Assembly: GCF_000722545.1 (NCBI RefSeq)
Contig: NZ_JNVM01000004.1
Span: 248,001-312,000, forward strand
Direction: 5' to 3'
Length of the DNA: 64,000 nt
Source of the DNA: Paenibacillus tyrphae
GTDB lineage: Bacteria > Bacillota > Bacilli > Paenibacillales > NBRC-103111
Part shown: piece after piece, positions 54,306 through 62,962 of the stretch
How positions within the stretch are numbered: the stretch's first letter is position 1
How the letters are laid out: each line of letters starts with the position of its first letter
The notes under the pieces: generated by a model
What the model was told of the DNA's origin: nothing
What the model saw: the letters and a program-made list of their open reading frames with translations, nothing else
The model's database searches: none
Position numbers and translations under genes: made by a program

Positions 54306-54862
54306 GCCTGAAGCTTTCATGGAACAGCGAGCAAACCGCTTACGAAATTACGCCGGCTCTCACCGAGAAGCTGGAGACGCTGCTTCGCCTTGCCGGCAAG
54401 CAGGAAGAGGTGCCGGATGGCGAAGTGGCGTTGACGTTCGTTGACGACGAGGCCATTCAAGAGCTTAACAAGCAGTACCGGGGACTGGATAAGCCGACGG
54501 ACGTACTATCATTCGCCATGCGGGAAATGGGCGAAGACGAGATCGAGATCATTTATGGCGACGACGGCTTCGAAGAAGTGGAATATGCGGACGAGACGGG
54601 CGCAGAAGAGTCCGGGACGGCGGAAGACGATGATGGCGACGACGACGGCTATGAAGAGCCTCTCGGCGATATTATCATCTCGGTGCCGCGGGCGATCGCC
54701 CAAGCGGACGAGTACGGCCATTCCGTCGAGCGGGAGCTCGGGTTTCTATTCGTTCACGGCTTTCTGCATTTGATCGGTTACGATCATCAGGACGAGGAAG
54801 AAGAGAAGGTCATGTTCGGCAAGCAGGAGCAAATTTTACAGCAGGCGGGTTTGACGCGGTGA
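54302..54862 (+). CDS. ybeY: Endoribonuclease YbeY with acidic insertion
   Basis: Zinc-dependent RNase for 16S rRNA 3'-end maturation and ribosome quality control. N-terminal ALTFVDDEAIQELNKQYRG and DKPTDVLSFAMRE; the zinc motif is HGFLHLIGYDH (H-x3-H-x5-H). At 186 residues it is about 25-30 longer than B. subtilis YbeY. The excess is an almost purely acidic loop (about residues 83-119, rich in Asp, Glu, Gly) between FAMRE and LGDIIISVPRA. It overlaps pgpH by 4 nt and dgkA by 4 nt, so translation is coupled. Confidence 0.94.
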   Translation: MSLKLSWNSEQTAYEITPALTEKLETLLRLAGKQEEVPDGEVALTFVDDEAIQELNKQYRGLDKPTDVLSFAMREMGEDEIEIIYGDDGFEEVEYADETGAEESGTAEDDDGDDDGYEEPLGDIIISVPRAIAQADEYGHSVERELGFLFVHGFLHLIGYDHQDEEEEKVMFGKQEQILQQAGLTR

Positions 54863-55557
54863 AGCAGCCGGTCAAATGGCAGCGCAGCTTTCGGTACGCT
54901 TACGAAGGCGTTAAATATGCTCTTGCGACCCAGCGGAACATGAAATTTCATTTTTTCGCCGCGTTGGTCATCCTAGCGCTTGCCTTATTCTTCGGCTTGC
55001 CGAAGACGGACATTTTATTCATTTTACTTGCCGTGACGCTCATGATCGTGACGGAATTGATCAACACCGCCGTGGAAAAAACGGTCGATCTGGCGATGCC
55101 GGACCTGCACCCCTTGGCGAAAATCGCCAAGGACGTGGCCGCGGCTTCCGTATTGGTCACGGCAGCTTTTGCCGTCGTAACGGGAATGATCGTATTTTTC
55201 GATCCGATCGAACGGCTCATTCAAACCGGCCGGGCGGGAGTCCATCCCATCACCGCGGGAACGGTATGGATTTTACTTTGCTTGGTCATCCTGACAGTGA
55301 TTGCGGTGCAGACTCGCTTTTCCTCCAAAGGAAATGGGGTGAAGCCGAGCCTGCTGACGGCCGTCGCTTTTGCGGTCGCCACCTTGATTGCCTGCCGGGT
55401 TCAAGATACACTTGTCGCATTGCTGGGCTTTTTGTTGGCCACGGTACTGCTGCTGGCGCTTCACGACAAACGCAAGCGGCCTTTCGGCTCGCTGCTGCTT
55501 GGTGCTCTGCTTGGAGGATTCATTACGGTACTCGCCTATTATTTATATCCCATGTAG
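54859..55557 (+). CDS. dgkA: Diacylglycerol/undecaprenol kinase with extra C-terminal membrane domain
   Basis: Residues 1-115 are a complete DgkA-type kinase: FRYAYEGVKYALATQRNMKFH, TELINTAVEKTVDL (catalytic Glu and metal site) and HPLAKIAKDVAAASVLV. In B. subtilis DgkA is an undecaprenol kinase of about 123 residues. Here about 100 further residues add three or four hydrophobic segments (VWILLCLVILTVIAVQ, LLTAVAFAVATLIAC, LLGFLLATVLLLAL, FGSLLLGALLGGFITVLAYY). They show no PAP2 phosphatase motif. GTG start overlaps the ybeY stop (GTGA). Confidence 0.92.
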   Translation: MKQPVKWQRSFRYAYEGVKYALATQRNMKFHFFAALVILALALFFGLPKTDILFILLAVTLMIVTELINTAVEKTVDLAMPDLHPLAKIAKDVAAASVLVTAAFAVVTGMIVFFDPIERLIQTGRAGVHPITAGTVWILLCLVILTVIAVQTRFSSKGNGVKPSLLTAVAFAVATLIACRVQDTLVALLGFLLATVLLLALHDKRKRPFGSLLLGALLGGFITVLAYYLYPM

Positions 55558-55578
55558 GTTGCGAAAGGGGCGCTTCTC

Positions 55579-55995
55579 TTGGAAAAAACGGAATTGATCG
55601 CATTGGCCAGAACGGCGAGAGAGCAAGCATATACACCTTATTCCCATTTTAAAGTCGGCAGCGCTTTGCTGGATTCCAAAGGGCGGGTTCATCTGGGCTG
55701 CAACGTGGAAAACGCCGCCTACGGTCCGACGAACTGCGCCGAACGCACGGCATTATTCCGCGCGATCGCGGACGGCGAACAGGCAAAGTCGTTCCGGGCC
55801 ATAGCGATTATCGGGGATACGCTTCAGCCGATCTCGCCTTGCGGCGTATGCCGGCAGGTGCTGGTCGAGCTGTGTCCGCCGGATATGCCGGTATATCTGG
55901 CTAATCTGAAAGGGGATATCAGCGAGACGACCGTAGCCGAGCTGCTTCCCGGTGCATTCACATCTTTAGATTTGGACGGAGGAACGATTGATTAA
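55579..55995 (+). CDS. cdd: Cytidine deaminase
   Basis: Homotetrameric-type cytidine deaminase of 138 residues for pyrimidine salvage. Substrate and catalytic motifs: [29 protein letters not shown] (zinc Cys and catalytic Glu) and [12 protein letters not shown] (two zinc cysteines). TTG start at 55579 behind GAAAGGGG. The last base of its stop codon is the first base of the era ATG. Confidence 0.95.
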   Translation: MEKTELIALARTAREQAYTPYSHFKVGSALLDSKGRVHLGCNVENAAYGPTNCAERTALFRAIADGEQAKSFRAIAIIGDTLQPISPCGVCRQVLVELCPPDMPVYLANLKGDISETTVAELLPGAFTSLDLDGGTID

Positions 55996-56909
55996 TGTCT
56001 TCGAACAGCAAGGCTGACTCTAAATTTAAATCCGGCTTTGTGGCGATTATCGGACGGCCGAACGTCGGCAAATCGACGCTCATGAACCAGGTGATCGGCC
56101 AAAAAATTGCCATCATGTCCGATAAACCCCAGACGACCCGGAACAAAATTCACGGCGTCTATACGACCGACCAGGCGCAGATCGTCTTTTTGGATACGCC
56201 CGGCATTCATAAACCGCAATCGAAGCTCGGTGACTATATGATCAAAGCGGCAGAAGGCGCGCTTAGCGAAGTCGACGCGATCCTGTTTTTGATCGATGTG
56301 GTCGAAGGCTTGGGCGGCGGGGACCGGTACATTATCGAGACGCTGAAAAAGGTGAAAACGCCGGTCATTCTGGTGATGAACAAAATCGACCAGATTCACC
56401 CGGAAGCGCTCCTGTCGGTCATTACGACCTACAAGGATTTGTACCCGTTTGCCGAAATTGTGCCGATCTCGGCGATGCACGGCAATAACGTCAATACGCT
56501 ATTGGAGCAGGTCATCAAATTTTTACCGGAAGGACCGCAGTATTACCCTGCGGATCAAGTGACGGACCATCCGGAGCAATTTGTCTGCGCGGAGCTGATC
56601 CGGGAGAAGATCCTGCATCTGACCCGGGAGGAAATCCCTCATTCGATCGCGGTTTCCATTGAAGACATGCGCGTGGAGGCCAACGGCGTCGTTCATATTT
56701 CGGCTGTTATTTATGTCGAACGCGACTCGCAGAAAGGCATCATTATCGGAAAAAAGGGTACGTTACTGAAAGAAGTCGGACAAAAAGCGCGGGCCGATAT
56801 CGAAGCGCTTCTCGGTTCGAAGACGTTCTTGGAGCTGTGGGTCAAAGTGAAGAAGGACTGGCGCAATCAGGACCGGGTTCTGCGGGATCTCGGCTTCCGG
56901 CATGAGTAA
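55995..56909 (+). CDS. era: GTPase Era
   Basis: Essential GTPase for 16S rRNA processing and 30S assembly. G1 [13 protein letters not shown]3 [10 protein letters not shown]4 VMNKIDQ, and a C-terminal KH domain with [19 protein letters not shown] that binds the 3' end of 16S rRNA. 304 residues, standard. Start ATG overlaps the cdd stop codon. A GGCG..AGCCTG/CAGGCT..CGCC hairpin without a T-run lies just after the stop (56912-56943). Confidence 0.97.
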   Translation: MSSNSKADSKFKSGFVAIIGRPNVGKSTLMNQVIGQKIAIMSDKPQTTRNKIHGVYTTDQAQIVFLDTPGIHKPQSKLGDYMIKAAEGALSEVDAILFLIDVVEGLGGGDRYIIETLKKVKTPVILVMNKIDQIHPEALLSVITTYKDLYPFAEIVPISAMHGNNVNTLLEQVIKFLPEGPQYYPADQVTDHPEQFVCAELIREKILHLTREEIPHSIAVSIEDMRVEANGVVHISAVIYVERDSQKGIIIGKKGTLLKEVGQKARADIEALLGSKTFLELWVKVKKDWRNQDRVLRDLGFRHE

Positions 56910-57067
56910 ACCGGCGCCAGCCTGTTTCAATCAGGCTCCGCCACTTTAATCCATCATAACTATACAAAGAATACATGGCAGTTTTTGCAGAGCATACTTC
57001 GCATCGGATCGATCCATCCTAATCCTAGAAACAGGTTGTAGTCATGTCATCAAGGGGAGGATGTACC

Positions 57068-57211
57068 ATGAAAGACTTTTCGTGGAAGTACTTTTCAATG
57101 ACCGGAGATGTGGATGCTTACCTGCTATACAAAGAAGTGAATACCCGGGACGGCGACGAGGCGGAGCCGGAAGAAGAGGACGCCTCGGACGCTTCCGATT
57201 GGGTACAGTAA
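57068..57211 (+). CDS. yqzL: YqzL-family small protein
   Basis: 47 residues: MKDFSWKYFSMTGDVDAYLLYKE is the YqzL signature (F-W-x-x-F-x-x-T-G-x-V-D-x-Y-L-L-x-K-E), followed by an acidic tail (DGDEAEPEEEDASDASD) longer than in B. subtilis. ATG at 57068 with AAGGGGAGG. Function unknown. Its position between era and recO is conserved. Upstream, 158 nt hold no clear promoter. Confidence 0.9.
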   Translation: MKDFSWKYFSMTGDVDAYLLYKEVNTRDGDEAEPEEEDASDASDWVQ

Positions 57212-57263
57212 GTTTCGCCCAATATCAGGTTACCGGTGCGGTAACGCAGGGAGAGGCTGTAAG

Positions 57264-58010
57264 GTGCAGTACAGAGTTCAAGGTATCGTCATCCGAAGCA
57301 TGGACTACGGGGAAGGCAACAAAATTATTACGCTGTTCACCCGGGAACACGGAAAGCTTAGCGTCGTGGCCCGGGGCGCCAAAAAAGTGAAGAGCCGTTA
57401 CGGGTCTTCCGCCCAGCTGTTTACGTGCGGCGACTACTTGTTTTTCAAATCCGGGCAGCTCGGTACGCTGAATCATGCGGAAATTATCGAGCCTTTTCAT
57501 AAAATAAGGGAAGATCTGCACAAGGCTGCCCATGCTTCCTATCTATCGGAGCTGACCGACCGGATGTTGGGAGATCAAGAGGGACAGCCTTTTTTATACG
57601 ATCAGCTGAAAGCCAGCTTGCAGGCGATCCAGGAAGACAAGGACCTGCAGATTATCGACCACTTGTACGAAATGAAAATGTTCGTCCTGGCCGGATATAC
57701 GCCCGAGCTGGAGCAATGTGTCGTTTGCCGCGAGAATGCGGAACCGTTTGCCATAAGCGTTGGTATGGGCGGAATGCTGTGTGAGCGCTGCAAGCTGCGA
57801 GATCCGCAAGCGATCCCGCTGACGCCCGGGGTATACAAGCTCCTTCGGCTGTTCATTCAAATGGATGTGCGCCGGCTCGGTCAAATCGACGTGAAGCCGC
57901 AAACGAAACAGCTGCTCAAGACGATTTTACGGGCTTATTTCGATACGCATGTCGGACTGAAGCTGAAATCGCGAGATTTTCTGGATCAAATGGACAAATA
58001 CGGAGTTTAG
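57264..58010 (+). CDS. recO: DNA repair protein RecO
   Basis: Recombination mediator that loads RecA with RecR. N-terminal OB fold (YRVQGIVIRSMDYGEGNKIITL, in part), a central helical domain, and a zinc finger CVVC...CERC (about residues 152-155 and 173-176). 248 residues. GTG at 57264 with GGGAGAGG upstream, 52 nt after yqzL. A new promoter begins directly after its stop codon. Confidence 0.95.
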   Translation: MQYRVQGIVIRSMDYGEGNKIITLFTREHGKLSVVARGAKKVKSRYGSSAQLFTCGDYLFFKSGQLGTLNHAEIIEPFHKIREDLHKAAHASYLSELTDRMLGDQEGQPFLYDQLKASLQAIQEDKDLQIIDHLYEMKMFVLAGYTPELEQCVVCRENAEPFAISVGMGGMLCERCKLRDPQAIPLTPGVYKLLRLFIQMDVRRLGQIDVKPQTKQLLKTILRAYFDTHVGLKLKSRDFLDQMDKYGV

Positions 58011-58018
58011 CTAAATAA

Positions 58019-58047
58019 TTGACATGTTTTTACCCGTTTGCTATTAT
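58019..58047 (+). promoter_or_regulatory. Sigma-A promoter directly after recO
   Basis: Perfect TTGACA (58019-58024), 17 bp, TATTAT (58042-58047), with an alternative TATAAT at 58045-58050. It reads toward ppsR through a 395-nt region. Confidence 0.75.
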
Positions 58048-58066
58048 AATATGATACACCCATTAG

Positions 58067-58117
58067 AAAACCTCTTGTTACGAAGTCTATGCCATGACTT
58101 TGTCAGCGGGGTTTTTT
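58067..58117 (+). terminator. Terminator or attenuator shortly after the promoter downstream of recO
   Basis: AAAACCTC (58067-58074) pairs with GGGGTTTT (58108-58115) with one G-U, around an inner GAAGTC/GACTTT hairpin, and is followed by further T. A transcript from the promoter at 58019 would be only about 60 nt long if it stops here. Confidence 0.6.
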
Positions 58118-58207
58118 GCTGTCCGAAGAGTAGCTTTTTTTCTGGGGCAGAACGTTTGACCGAAGTCTTGAAACATTTTTTGCCACTGCAACGTAGTAGT
58201 TATAGAC

Positions 58208-58240
58208 AGGCCGATCTTTTCCTAATGATCGGCCTTTGTT
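58208..58240 (+). terminator. Second hairpin in the ppsR leader
   Basis: AGGCCGATC (58208-58216) pairs perfectly with GATCGGCCT (58227-58235), followed by TTTGTTG. A weaker terminator-like structure. Nothing else recognisable is seen between here and the ppsR start except a CTTCGGC/GCCGAGG pairing near 58260-58285; no T-box motif was found. Confidence 0.5.
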
Positions 58241-58405
58241 GCAGCCTGATAAGAGGGACTTCGGCCAAAATCCGACGTGCCGAGGACCCGCGTACGGTCG
58301 CAAATTTACATGAAGTTGCGAAATATGTGCGCAGATTGCACCGAAACCAGGGAACAGCGGCATAGCTCATCTCTGTACAAAAGCCAGGACGAAAGGCGGG
58401 TTCGC

Positions 58406-59218
58406 ATGGAACGGGCGGTTAAGCCGGTAGTGTTTGTAGCATCAGATTCGGCAGGGGAAACGGGAGAAGCGGTAGTTCGGGCGGCGGCCGTGCAGTTTCA
58501 TCCTCAGCAGGTGGATATTCGCCGGGTGCCTTTCCTGATTGATACGTCGGATATCGACCGGATGATCCGGACGGTGATTGAGCGCAGCGGCGCGATCGTT
58601 TTTACGCTCGTCATTCCCGAGCTGCGGGATTATTTGATCGAACAGGCGGAGCGCTACAGGATTCCTTACATCGATTTGCTCGGTCCGATCATACGGACGC
58701 TGGAGCAAACGCTGGATCAGGAGGCAAGGCATCAGCCGGGCATGATCCACAAGCTGGACGAGGATTATTTCAAAAAAGTGGAAGCGGTCGAGTTTGCCGT
58801 CAAGTATGACGACGGCCGGGATTTTAACGGGATTTTGCAGGCGGACATCGTGCTTGTCGGGGTATCCCGCACGTCGAAGACCCCGCTGTCGATGTACCTT
58901 GCACACAAAAAATTCAAGGTGGCCAACGTGCCGCTCGTCCCGGAAATTCAGCCTCCCGACCAACTGTTTACGGTGTCCGGGAAGAAGATCGTCGGTCTGC
59001 GGATCGACCCGGTCAAGCTGAATGTCATCCGCACCGAACGGCTTAAAACGCTGGGCTTGCCGGGGAATGCCACCTACGCAAACACCGAGCGGATTCACGC
59101 GGAATTGGAGTACGCGGATAAGATTATGAAAAAAATCGGCTGCACGGTGATCGACGTTTCGAACAAAGCGGTCGAAGAAACGGCCAGCATCATCATCGAT
59201 ATGTACCGTTCGCGGTAG
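58406..59218 (+). CDS. Pyruvate,phosphate dikinase regulatory protein (DUF299 kinase/phosphorylase, YqfL)
   Basis: Bifunctional ADP-dependent kinase and phosphate-dependent phosphorylase that switches PPDK (or PEP synthase) off and on at a threonine. VVFVASDSAGETGEAVVRAA at the N terminus and the P-loop-like VGVSRTSKTPLSMYLA are diagnostic, followed by KVANVPLVPEI and VIDVSNKAVEETAS. ATG at 58406 with GAAAGGCGG; the earlier in-frame start at 58277 would add non-family sequence. In B. subtilis glyQ, glyS and ccpN precede it; here they are absent. Confidence 0.93.
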   Translation: MERAVKPVVFVASDSAGETGEAVVRAAAVQFHPQQVDIRRVPFLIDTSDIDRMIRTVIERSGAIVFTLVIPELRDYLIEQAERYRIPYIDLLGPIIRTLEQTLDQEARHQPGMIHKLDEDYFKKVEAVEFAVKYDDGRDFNGILQADIVLVGVSRTSKTPLSMYLAHKKFKVANVPLVPEIQPPDQLFTVSGKKIVGLRIDPVKLNVIRTERLKTLGLPGNATYANTERIHAELEYADKIMKKIGCTVIDVSNKAVEETASIIIDMYRSR

Positions 59219-59318
59219 CGGTCTATTTTACGGAAAGGAAGCAGGATTTTTTATCCTTTCATCGTATATAATATTACGGTAATGCTTTAATCTTGAATTT
59301 TACAGTCGGCGGGGACCT

Positions 59319-59780
59319 ATGACGTATAAAATTGTAGTGGATGCCGACGCATGCCCGGTGAAGACGGAAATCGCGCAAACGGCCTTACGTTTCGGAATCC
59401 CAGTGCTGATGGTCGCCTCGTTCGATCATCGGCTGCAGCCGATGGACGGCGTCGATATCGTTCAAGTGGACCGGTCGGACCAGTCGGTAGACCTGTATAT
59501 CGTCAATTGCATCGCGCCCGGAGATGTGCTGGTCACGCAGGATTTCGGGCTGGCCGCTTTGGCGCTTGGCAAAAAAGCGCTGGCGCTGTCGAATCGTGGC
59601 CAAACGTACAATGAACGGACGATTGATTTTTTACTGGAGCGAAGGCACGAGCAGGCGAAACAGCGCCGCGGAGGCAAGCATACGAAAGGTCCTAGAGCGT
59701 TCACCGACGAGGACCGCCAAGCCTTTCTACAAACTTTGACAAAAGTTTTGTCGGGCTTGCAGGAGAATCGGGCAAAGTAG
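59319..59780 (+). CDS. YaiI/YqxD family protein (UPF0178/DUF188)
   Basis: 153 residues with a PIN-like fold start: VVDADACPVKTEI, then FDHRLQP, VDRSDQSVDLYIVNC and DVLVTQDFGLAALAL, the signature of DUF188, followed by KGPRAFTDEDR. Probably nuclease-like; function unproven. A TATAAT box lies at 59267-59272 without a matching -35. It precedes dnaG as in B. subtilis (yqxD). Confidence 0.92.
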   Translation: MTYKIVVDADACPVKTEIAQTALRFGIPVLMVASFDHRLQPMDGVDIVQVDRSDQSVDLYIVNCIAPGDVLVTQDFGLAALALGKKALALSNRGQTYNERTIDFLLERRHEQAKQRRGGKHTKGPRAFTDEDRQAFLQTLTKVLSGLQENRAK

Positions 59781-59820
59781 CGAATAACTATACGTGTTAA
59801 TTTGAATGAAGGTGGATAGG

Positions 59821-61656
59821 ATGAGTAACGGACGCATTCCCGAGCAAGTCATCGACGCGGTCTTGAAAGCCCACGATATTGTCGAAGTCGTCGGAAGACA
59901 CGTTCATTTGACGAAGCAGGGACATTACCTCAAAGGTCTGTGTCCTTTTCATTCAGAGAAGACACCTTCCTTTACCGTCACGCCCGAAAAGCAGATTTAT
60001 CACTGCTTCGGCTGCGGGGCGGGCGGAAACGCCATCCGGTTCGTTTCGGAAGTCGAAGGGCTGTCTTTCGGCCAGGCGCTCCGGAAATTAGCCGATGAAG
60101 CGAAGCTCGACATCGGACTCGGGCCGCAGCAAGGCCAAGCCGAAACGAAGGAGCACGCGGACCGGGCGAAACTGATCGAAGCTCATGAGCTTGCCGGCAA
60201 GTTGTACGAATATCTTCTACACAACACCGAGCAGGGCAAAGAGGCGAAGCAGTATTTGCACGCCCGGGGAATGACCGATAAGCTGATCGAAGCGTTTGGT
60301 ATCGGCTATGCGCCATCGCGCTGGGATACGCTGACGAACCTGCTGGATAAGAAGCAGTTTCCGCTGCCCTTGGTGGAGCAAGGAGGGCTAATCTCGGCGA
60401 AGCAGGACGGAAGCGGGTATGTCGACAAATTTCGAGACCGCGTCATGTTTCCGATTCGCGATTGGAAAGGGCATATCATCGCCTTCGGAGGAAGAGCGAT
60501 GGGCGACGTACAGCCCAAATATTTGAACAGTCCGGAATCGATGCTTTTCCATAAGAGCCGTACGCTGTACAATTTGCATGCCGCCAGACCCCAAATCCGC
60601 AAAAGCCAGGAACTCGTTTTGTTCGAGGGCTATATGGATGTCATTCGTGCTTGGGAGGCCGGAGTGCATATCGGCGTGGCGACCATGGGAACGGCGCTGA
60701 CACCGGAGCATGCGGAAGCGATCAGGCGTCTTGCGGAACGGGTGGTCGTCGCTTACGACGGGGACAATGCCGGGCAATCCGCAGCTTATAAGAGCATTCC
60801 GCTACTGGAAAATGCAGGGTGCAATGTAAGAATTGCTATGCTGCCGAACGGGTTGGACCCGGACGAATATATTTCCGCTCACGGTTCTGAACGATTCGTA
60901 CGAGAGGTTATCGAAACCGCCGTACCATCGATCAAATATAAACTTTTTTATTATCGTAAAAATTATAAACTGCAGGAGGATGGAGAAAAGCTTCGCTACA
61001 TTCAACAAGCGCTCCGCTTGATCGCAGGATTGACTTCACCCATTGAGAGAGAGCACTATGTGAGAGAGCTTTGTTCCGAATTTCACCTAACGTTCGAATC
61101 CGCGATGCAAAATCTGAACGAGATCAGGCTCCAAGCCGAAAAAAAGGACCGTTCCGGGGATAATAAAGACAATTCGTGGAATAATGTTATGAATGACGGA
61201 AGGCTTCGCGCGCAACCCCCTTCGATGGTCCCTGCCTATCAGAATGCAGAGCGTCAACTGCTTGCCGTCATGATGCTGGACCGGGACATATCCGGTTATG
61301 TCGAGCGTCAGCTGGGAGACGGATTCAACATGGAAGCTCATGCGGCGCTCGCCGCTTACTTGTATGCCTACTATGCACAAGGATTCGAGCCCAACGCCAG
61401 CACGTTCATCGGCATGCTACAGGATGACAAGCTTGAGAGCTTGGCTAGCTCCTTAACCTTAATAGACAATCGCAGCGGTATCAACGATGCCGTAATCGAC
61501 GATTACATCCGGCAAATCAAAAAGTTCCCGCTCTTGCAGACATTGGAACGAAAAAGAGAAGAAATCAAGCAAGCAGAACGTTTGGGTGATATTCCCAAAG
61601 CCCTGCAATTAGGCAGTGAGATTATATCCTTGGAAAAGCAGTTGAAATCATCCTGA
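59821..61656 (+). CDS. dnaG: DNA primase
   Basis: Synthesises RNA primers for replication. The zinc domain is CPFH...CFGC (CHC2 type, residues about 35-60). The RNA polymerase core has the TOPRIM motifs LVLFEGYMDVI and VVAYDGDNAGQ, and the C-terminal helicase-binding domain follows. 611 residues. ATG 59821 is preferred to 59806, because AAGGTGG between them is the ribosome-binding site. Part of the macromolecular synthesis operon dnaG-sigA. Confidence 0.97.
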   Translation: MSNGRIPEQVIDAVLKAHDIVEVVGRHVHLTKQGHYLKGLCPFHSEKTPSFTVTPEKQIYHCFGCGAGGNAIRFVSEVEGLSFGQALRKLADEAKLDIGLGPQQGQAETKEHADRAKLIEAHELAGKLYEYLLHNTEQGKEAKQYLHARGMTDKLIEAFGIGYAPSRWDTLTNLLDKKQFPLPLVEQGGLISAKQDGSGYVDKFRDRVMFPIRDWKGHIIAFGGRAMGDVQPKYLNSPESMLFHKSRTLYNLHAARPQIRKSQELVLFEGYMDVIRAWEAGVHIGVATMGTALTPEHAEAIRRLAERVVVAYDGDNAGQSAAYKSIPLLENAGCNVRIAMLPNGLDPDEYISAHGSERFVREVIETAVPSIKYKLFYYRKNYKLQEDGEKLRYIQQALRLIAGLTSPIEREHYVRELCSEFHLTFESAMQNLNEIRLQAEKKDRSGDNKDNSWNNVMNDGRLRAQPPSMVPAYQNAERQLLAVMMLDRDISGYVERQLGDGFNMEAHAALAAYLYAYYAQGFEPNASTFIGMLQDDKLESLASSLTLIDNRSGINDAVIDDYIRQIKKFPLLQTLERKREEIKQAERLGDIPKALQLGSEIISLEKQLKSS

Positions 61657-61708
61657 TTCGTCTTAAATACGGTACCGGGGTGTATTCCAGGGAGGAGGGA
61701 GTTGGATT

Positions 61709-62827
61709 ATGGCGAACGATCAACGTACGGAACTAGAGACAGAGTTGACGCTCGAACAAGTAAAAGAACAGTTGATCGAACAAGGCAAGAAACGTTCGGC
61801 AATTACGTACAAAGAAATTATGGAGAAGCTCGCGCCGTTCGATCAGGACCCGGAACAAATCGATGAATTTTTTGAGCAAATCCAAGAGATGGGCATCGAT
61901 GTCGGGAACGAATCGGACGATGACAATGATCTGACTCCGAGCGAGAATGAGCACGACGAGTTCCATTTTGACGATGATTTGTCCTTGCCGCCTGGTATTA
62001 AGATCAATGATCCGGTACGGATGTATTTGAAGGAGATCGGCCGGGTTCCGCTGCTTTCCGCAGAGGACGAGATCGGTTTGGCGAAACGGATCGAACAGGG
62101 CGATGAAGAAGCGAAACGCCGTTTGGCGGAAGCGAACCTGCGTCTGGTCGTCAGTATCGCCAAGCGGTATGTCGGTCGGGGGATGCTGTTCCTCGACCTG
62201 ATCCAGGAAGGCAATATGGGCTTGATCAAAGCGGTTGAGAAATTCGACCATATCAAGGGCTTCAAATTCAGTACGTATGCCACGTGGTGGATTCGTCAAG
62301 CCATTACGCGCGCGATTGCCGATCAAGCGCGTACGATCCGGATTCCGGTACATATGGTGGAGACGATCAACAAGCTGATCCGGGTATCCCGTCAACTGCT
62401 GCAGGAGCTGGGGCGCGAACCTACGCCGGAGGAAATTGCGAAGGAAATGGATCTAAGTACGGACAAAGTGCGTGAGATTATGAAAATCGCGCAAGAACCC
62501 GTATCGCTCGAAACGCCGATCGGTGAGGAAGACGACTCGCACCTCGGAGATTTTATCGAAGATCAGGAGGCGCTGGCTCCGGCGGATGCCGCGGCTTACG
62601 AACTGCTCAAGGAGCAGTTGGAAGATGTCCTCGATACGTTGACTGAGCGCGAGGAAAACGTGCTTCGGCTGCGTTTCGGACTCGATGACGGCCGGACGCG
62701 GACGCTGGAGGAAGTCGGTAAAGTATTTGGGGTTACCCGGGAACGGATTCGCCAGATCGAAGCCAAGGCGCTGCGCAAGCTTCGCCATCCGAGCCGCAGC
62801 AAACGGTTGAAAGATTTTCTTGAATAA
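61709..62827 (+). CDS. sigA: RNA polymerase sigma factor SigA (RpoD)
   Basis: Primary vegetative sigma factor, 372 residues. Region 1.2 ([17 protein letters not shown]), region 2 ([41 protein letters not shown]), region 3 ([17 protein letters not shown]) and region 4 ([19 protein letters not shown]) are all intact. An acidic N terminus replaces region 1.1, as in Bacillus. ATG with GGGAGGAGGGAG 8 nt upstream, 52 nt after dnaG. Terminator follows. Confidence 0.98.
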   Translation: MANDQRTELETELTLEQVKEQLIEQGKKRSAITYKEIMEKLAPFDQDPEQIDEFFEQIQEMGIDVGNESDDDNDLTPSENEHDEFHFDDDLSLPPGIKINDPVRMYLKEIGRVPLLSAEDEIGLAKRIEQGDEEAKRRLAEANLRLVVSIAKRYVGRGMLFLDLIQEGNMGLIKAVEKFDHIKGFKFSTYATWWIRQAITRAIADQARTIRIPVHMVETINKLIRVSRQLLQELGREPTPEEIAKEMDLSTDKVREIMKIAQEPVSLETPIGEEDDSHLGDFIEDQEALAPADAAAYELLKEQLEDVLDTLTEREENVLRLRFGLDDGRTRTLEEVGKVFGVTRERIRQIEAKALRKLRHPSRSKRLKDFLE

Positions 62828-62842
62828 TTAGCTTGTCACTAC

Positions 62843-62878
62843 GACCTTTCCGCCGTCAGCGGGAAGGTCTAATTTTTT
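62843..62878 (+). terminator. Terminator of dnaG-sigA
   Basis: GACCTTTCCGC (62843-62853) pairs with GCGGGAAGGTC (62859-62869) with one wobble, followed by TAATTTTTT. Confidence 0.9.
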
Positions 62879-62962
62879 GCGGGCTCCAAGCCGATGAATG
62901 AATTATGTATCATGTATCCTATGTATTAAGCCACGATGGGCTTCGGAGGAACATATAGAGCT

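Noticed and set aside
58024..58365. 113-residue ORF between recO and ppsR
   Set aside because: It begins inside the promoter spacer, runs through two terminator-like hairpins and has no ribosome-binding site.
58011..58405. Glycine T-box leader
   Set aside because: Searched by eye for the GGGTGGNACCGCG antiterminator and AGTA/GNUG-type elements and found none.
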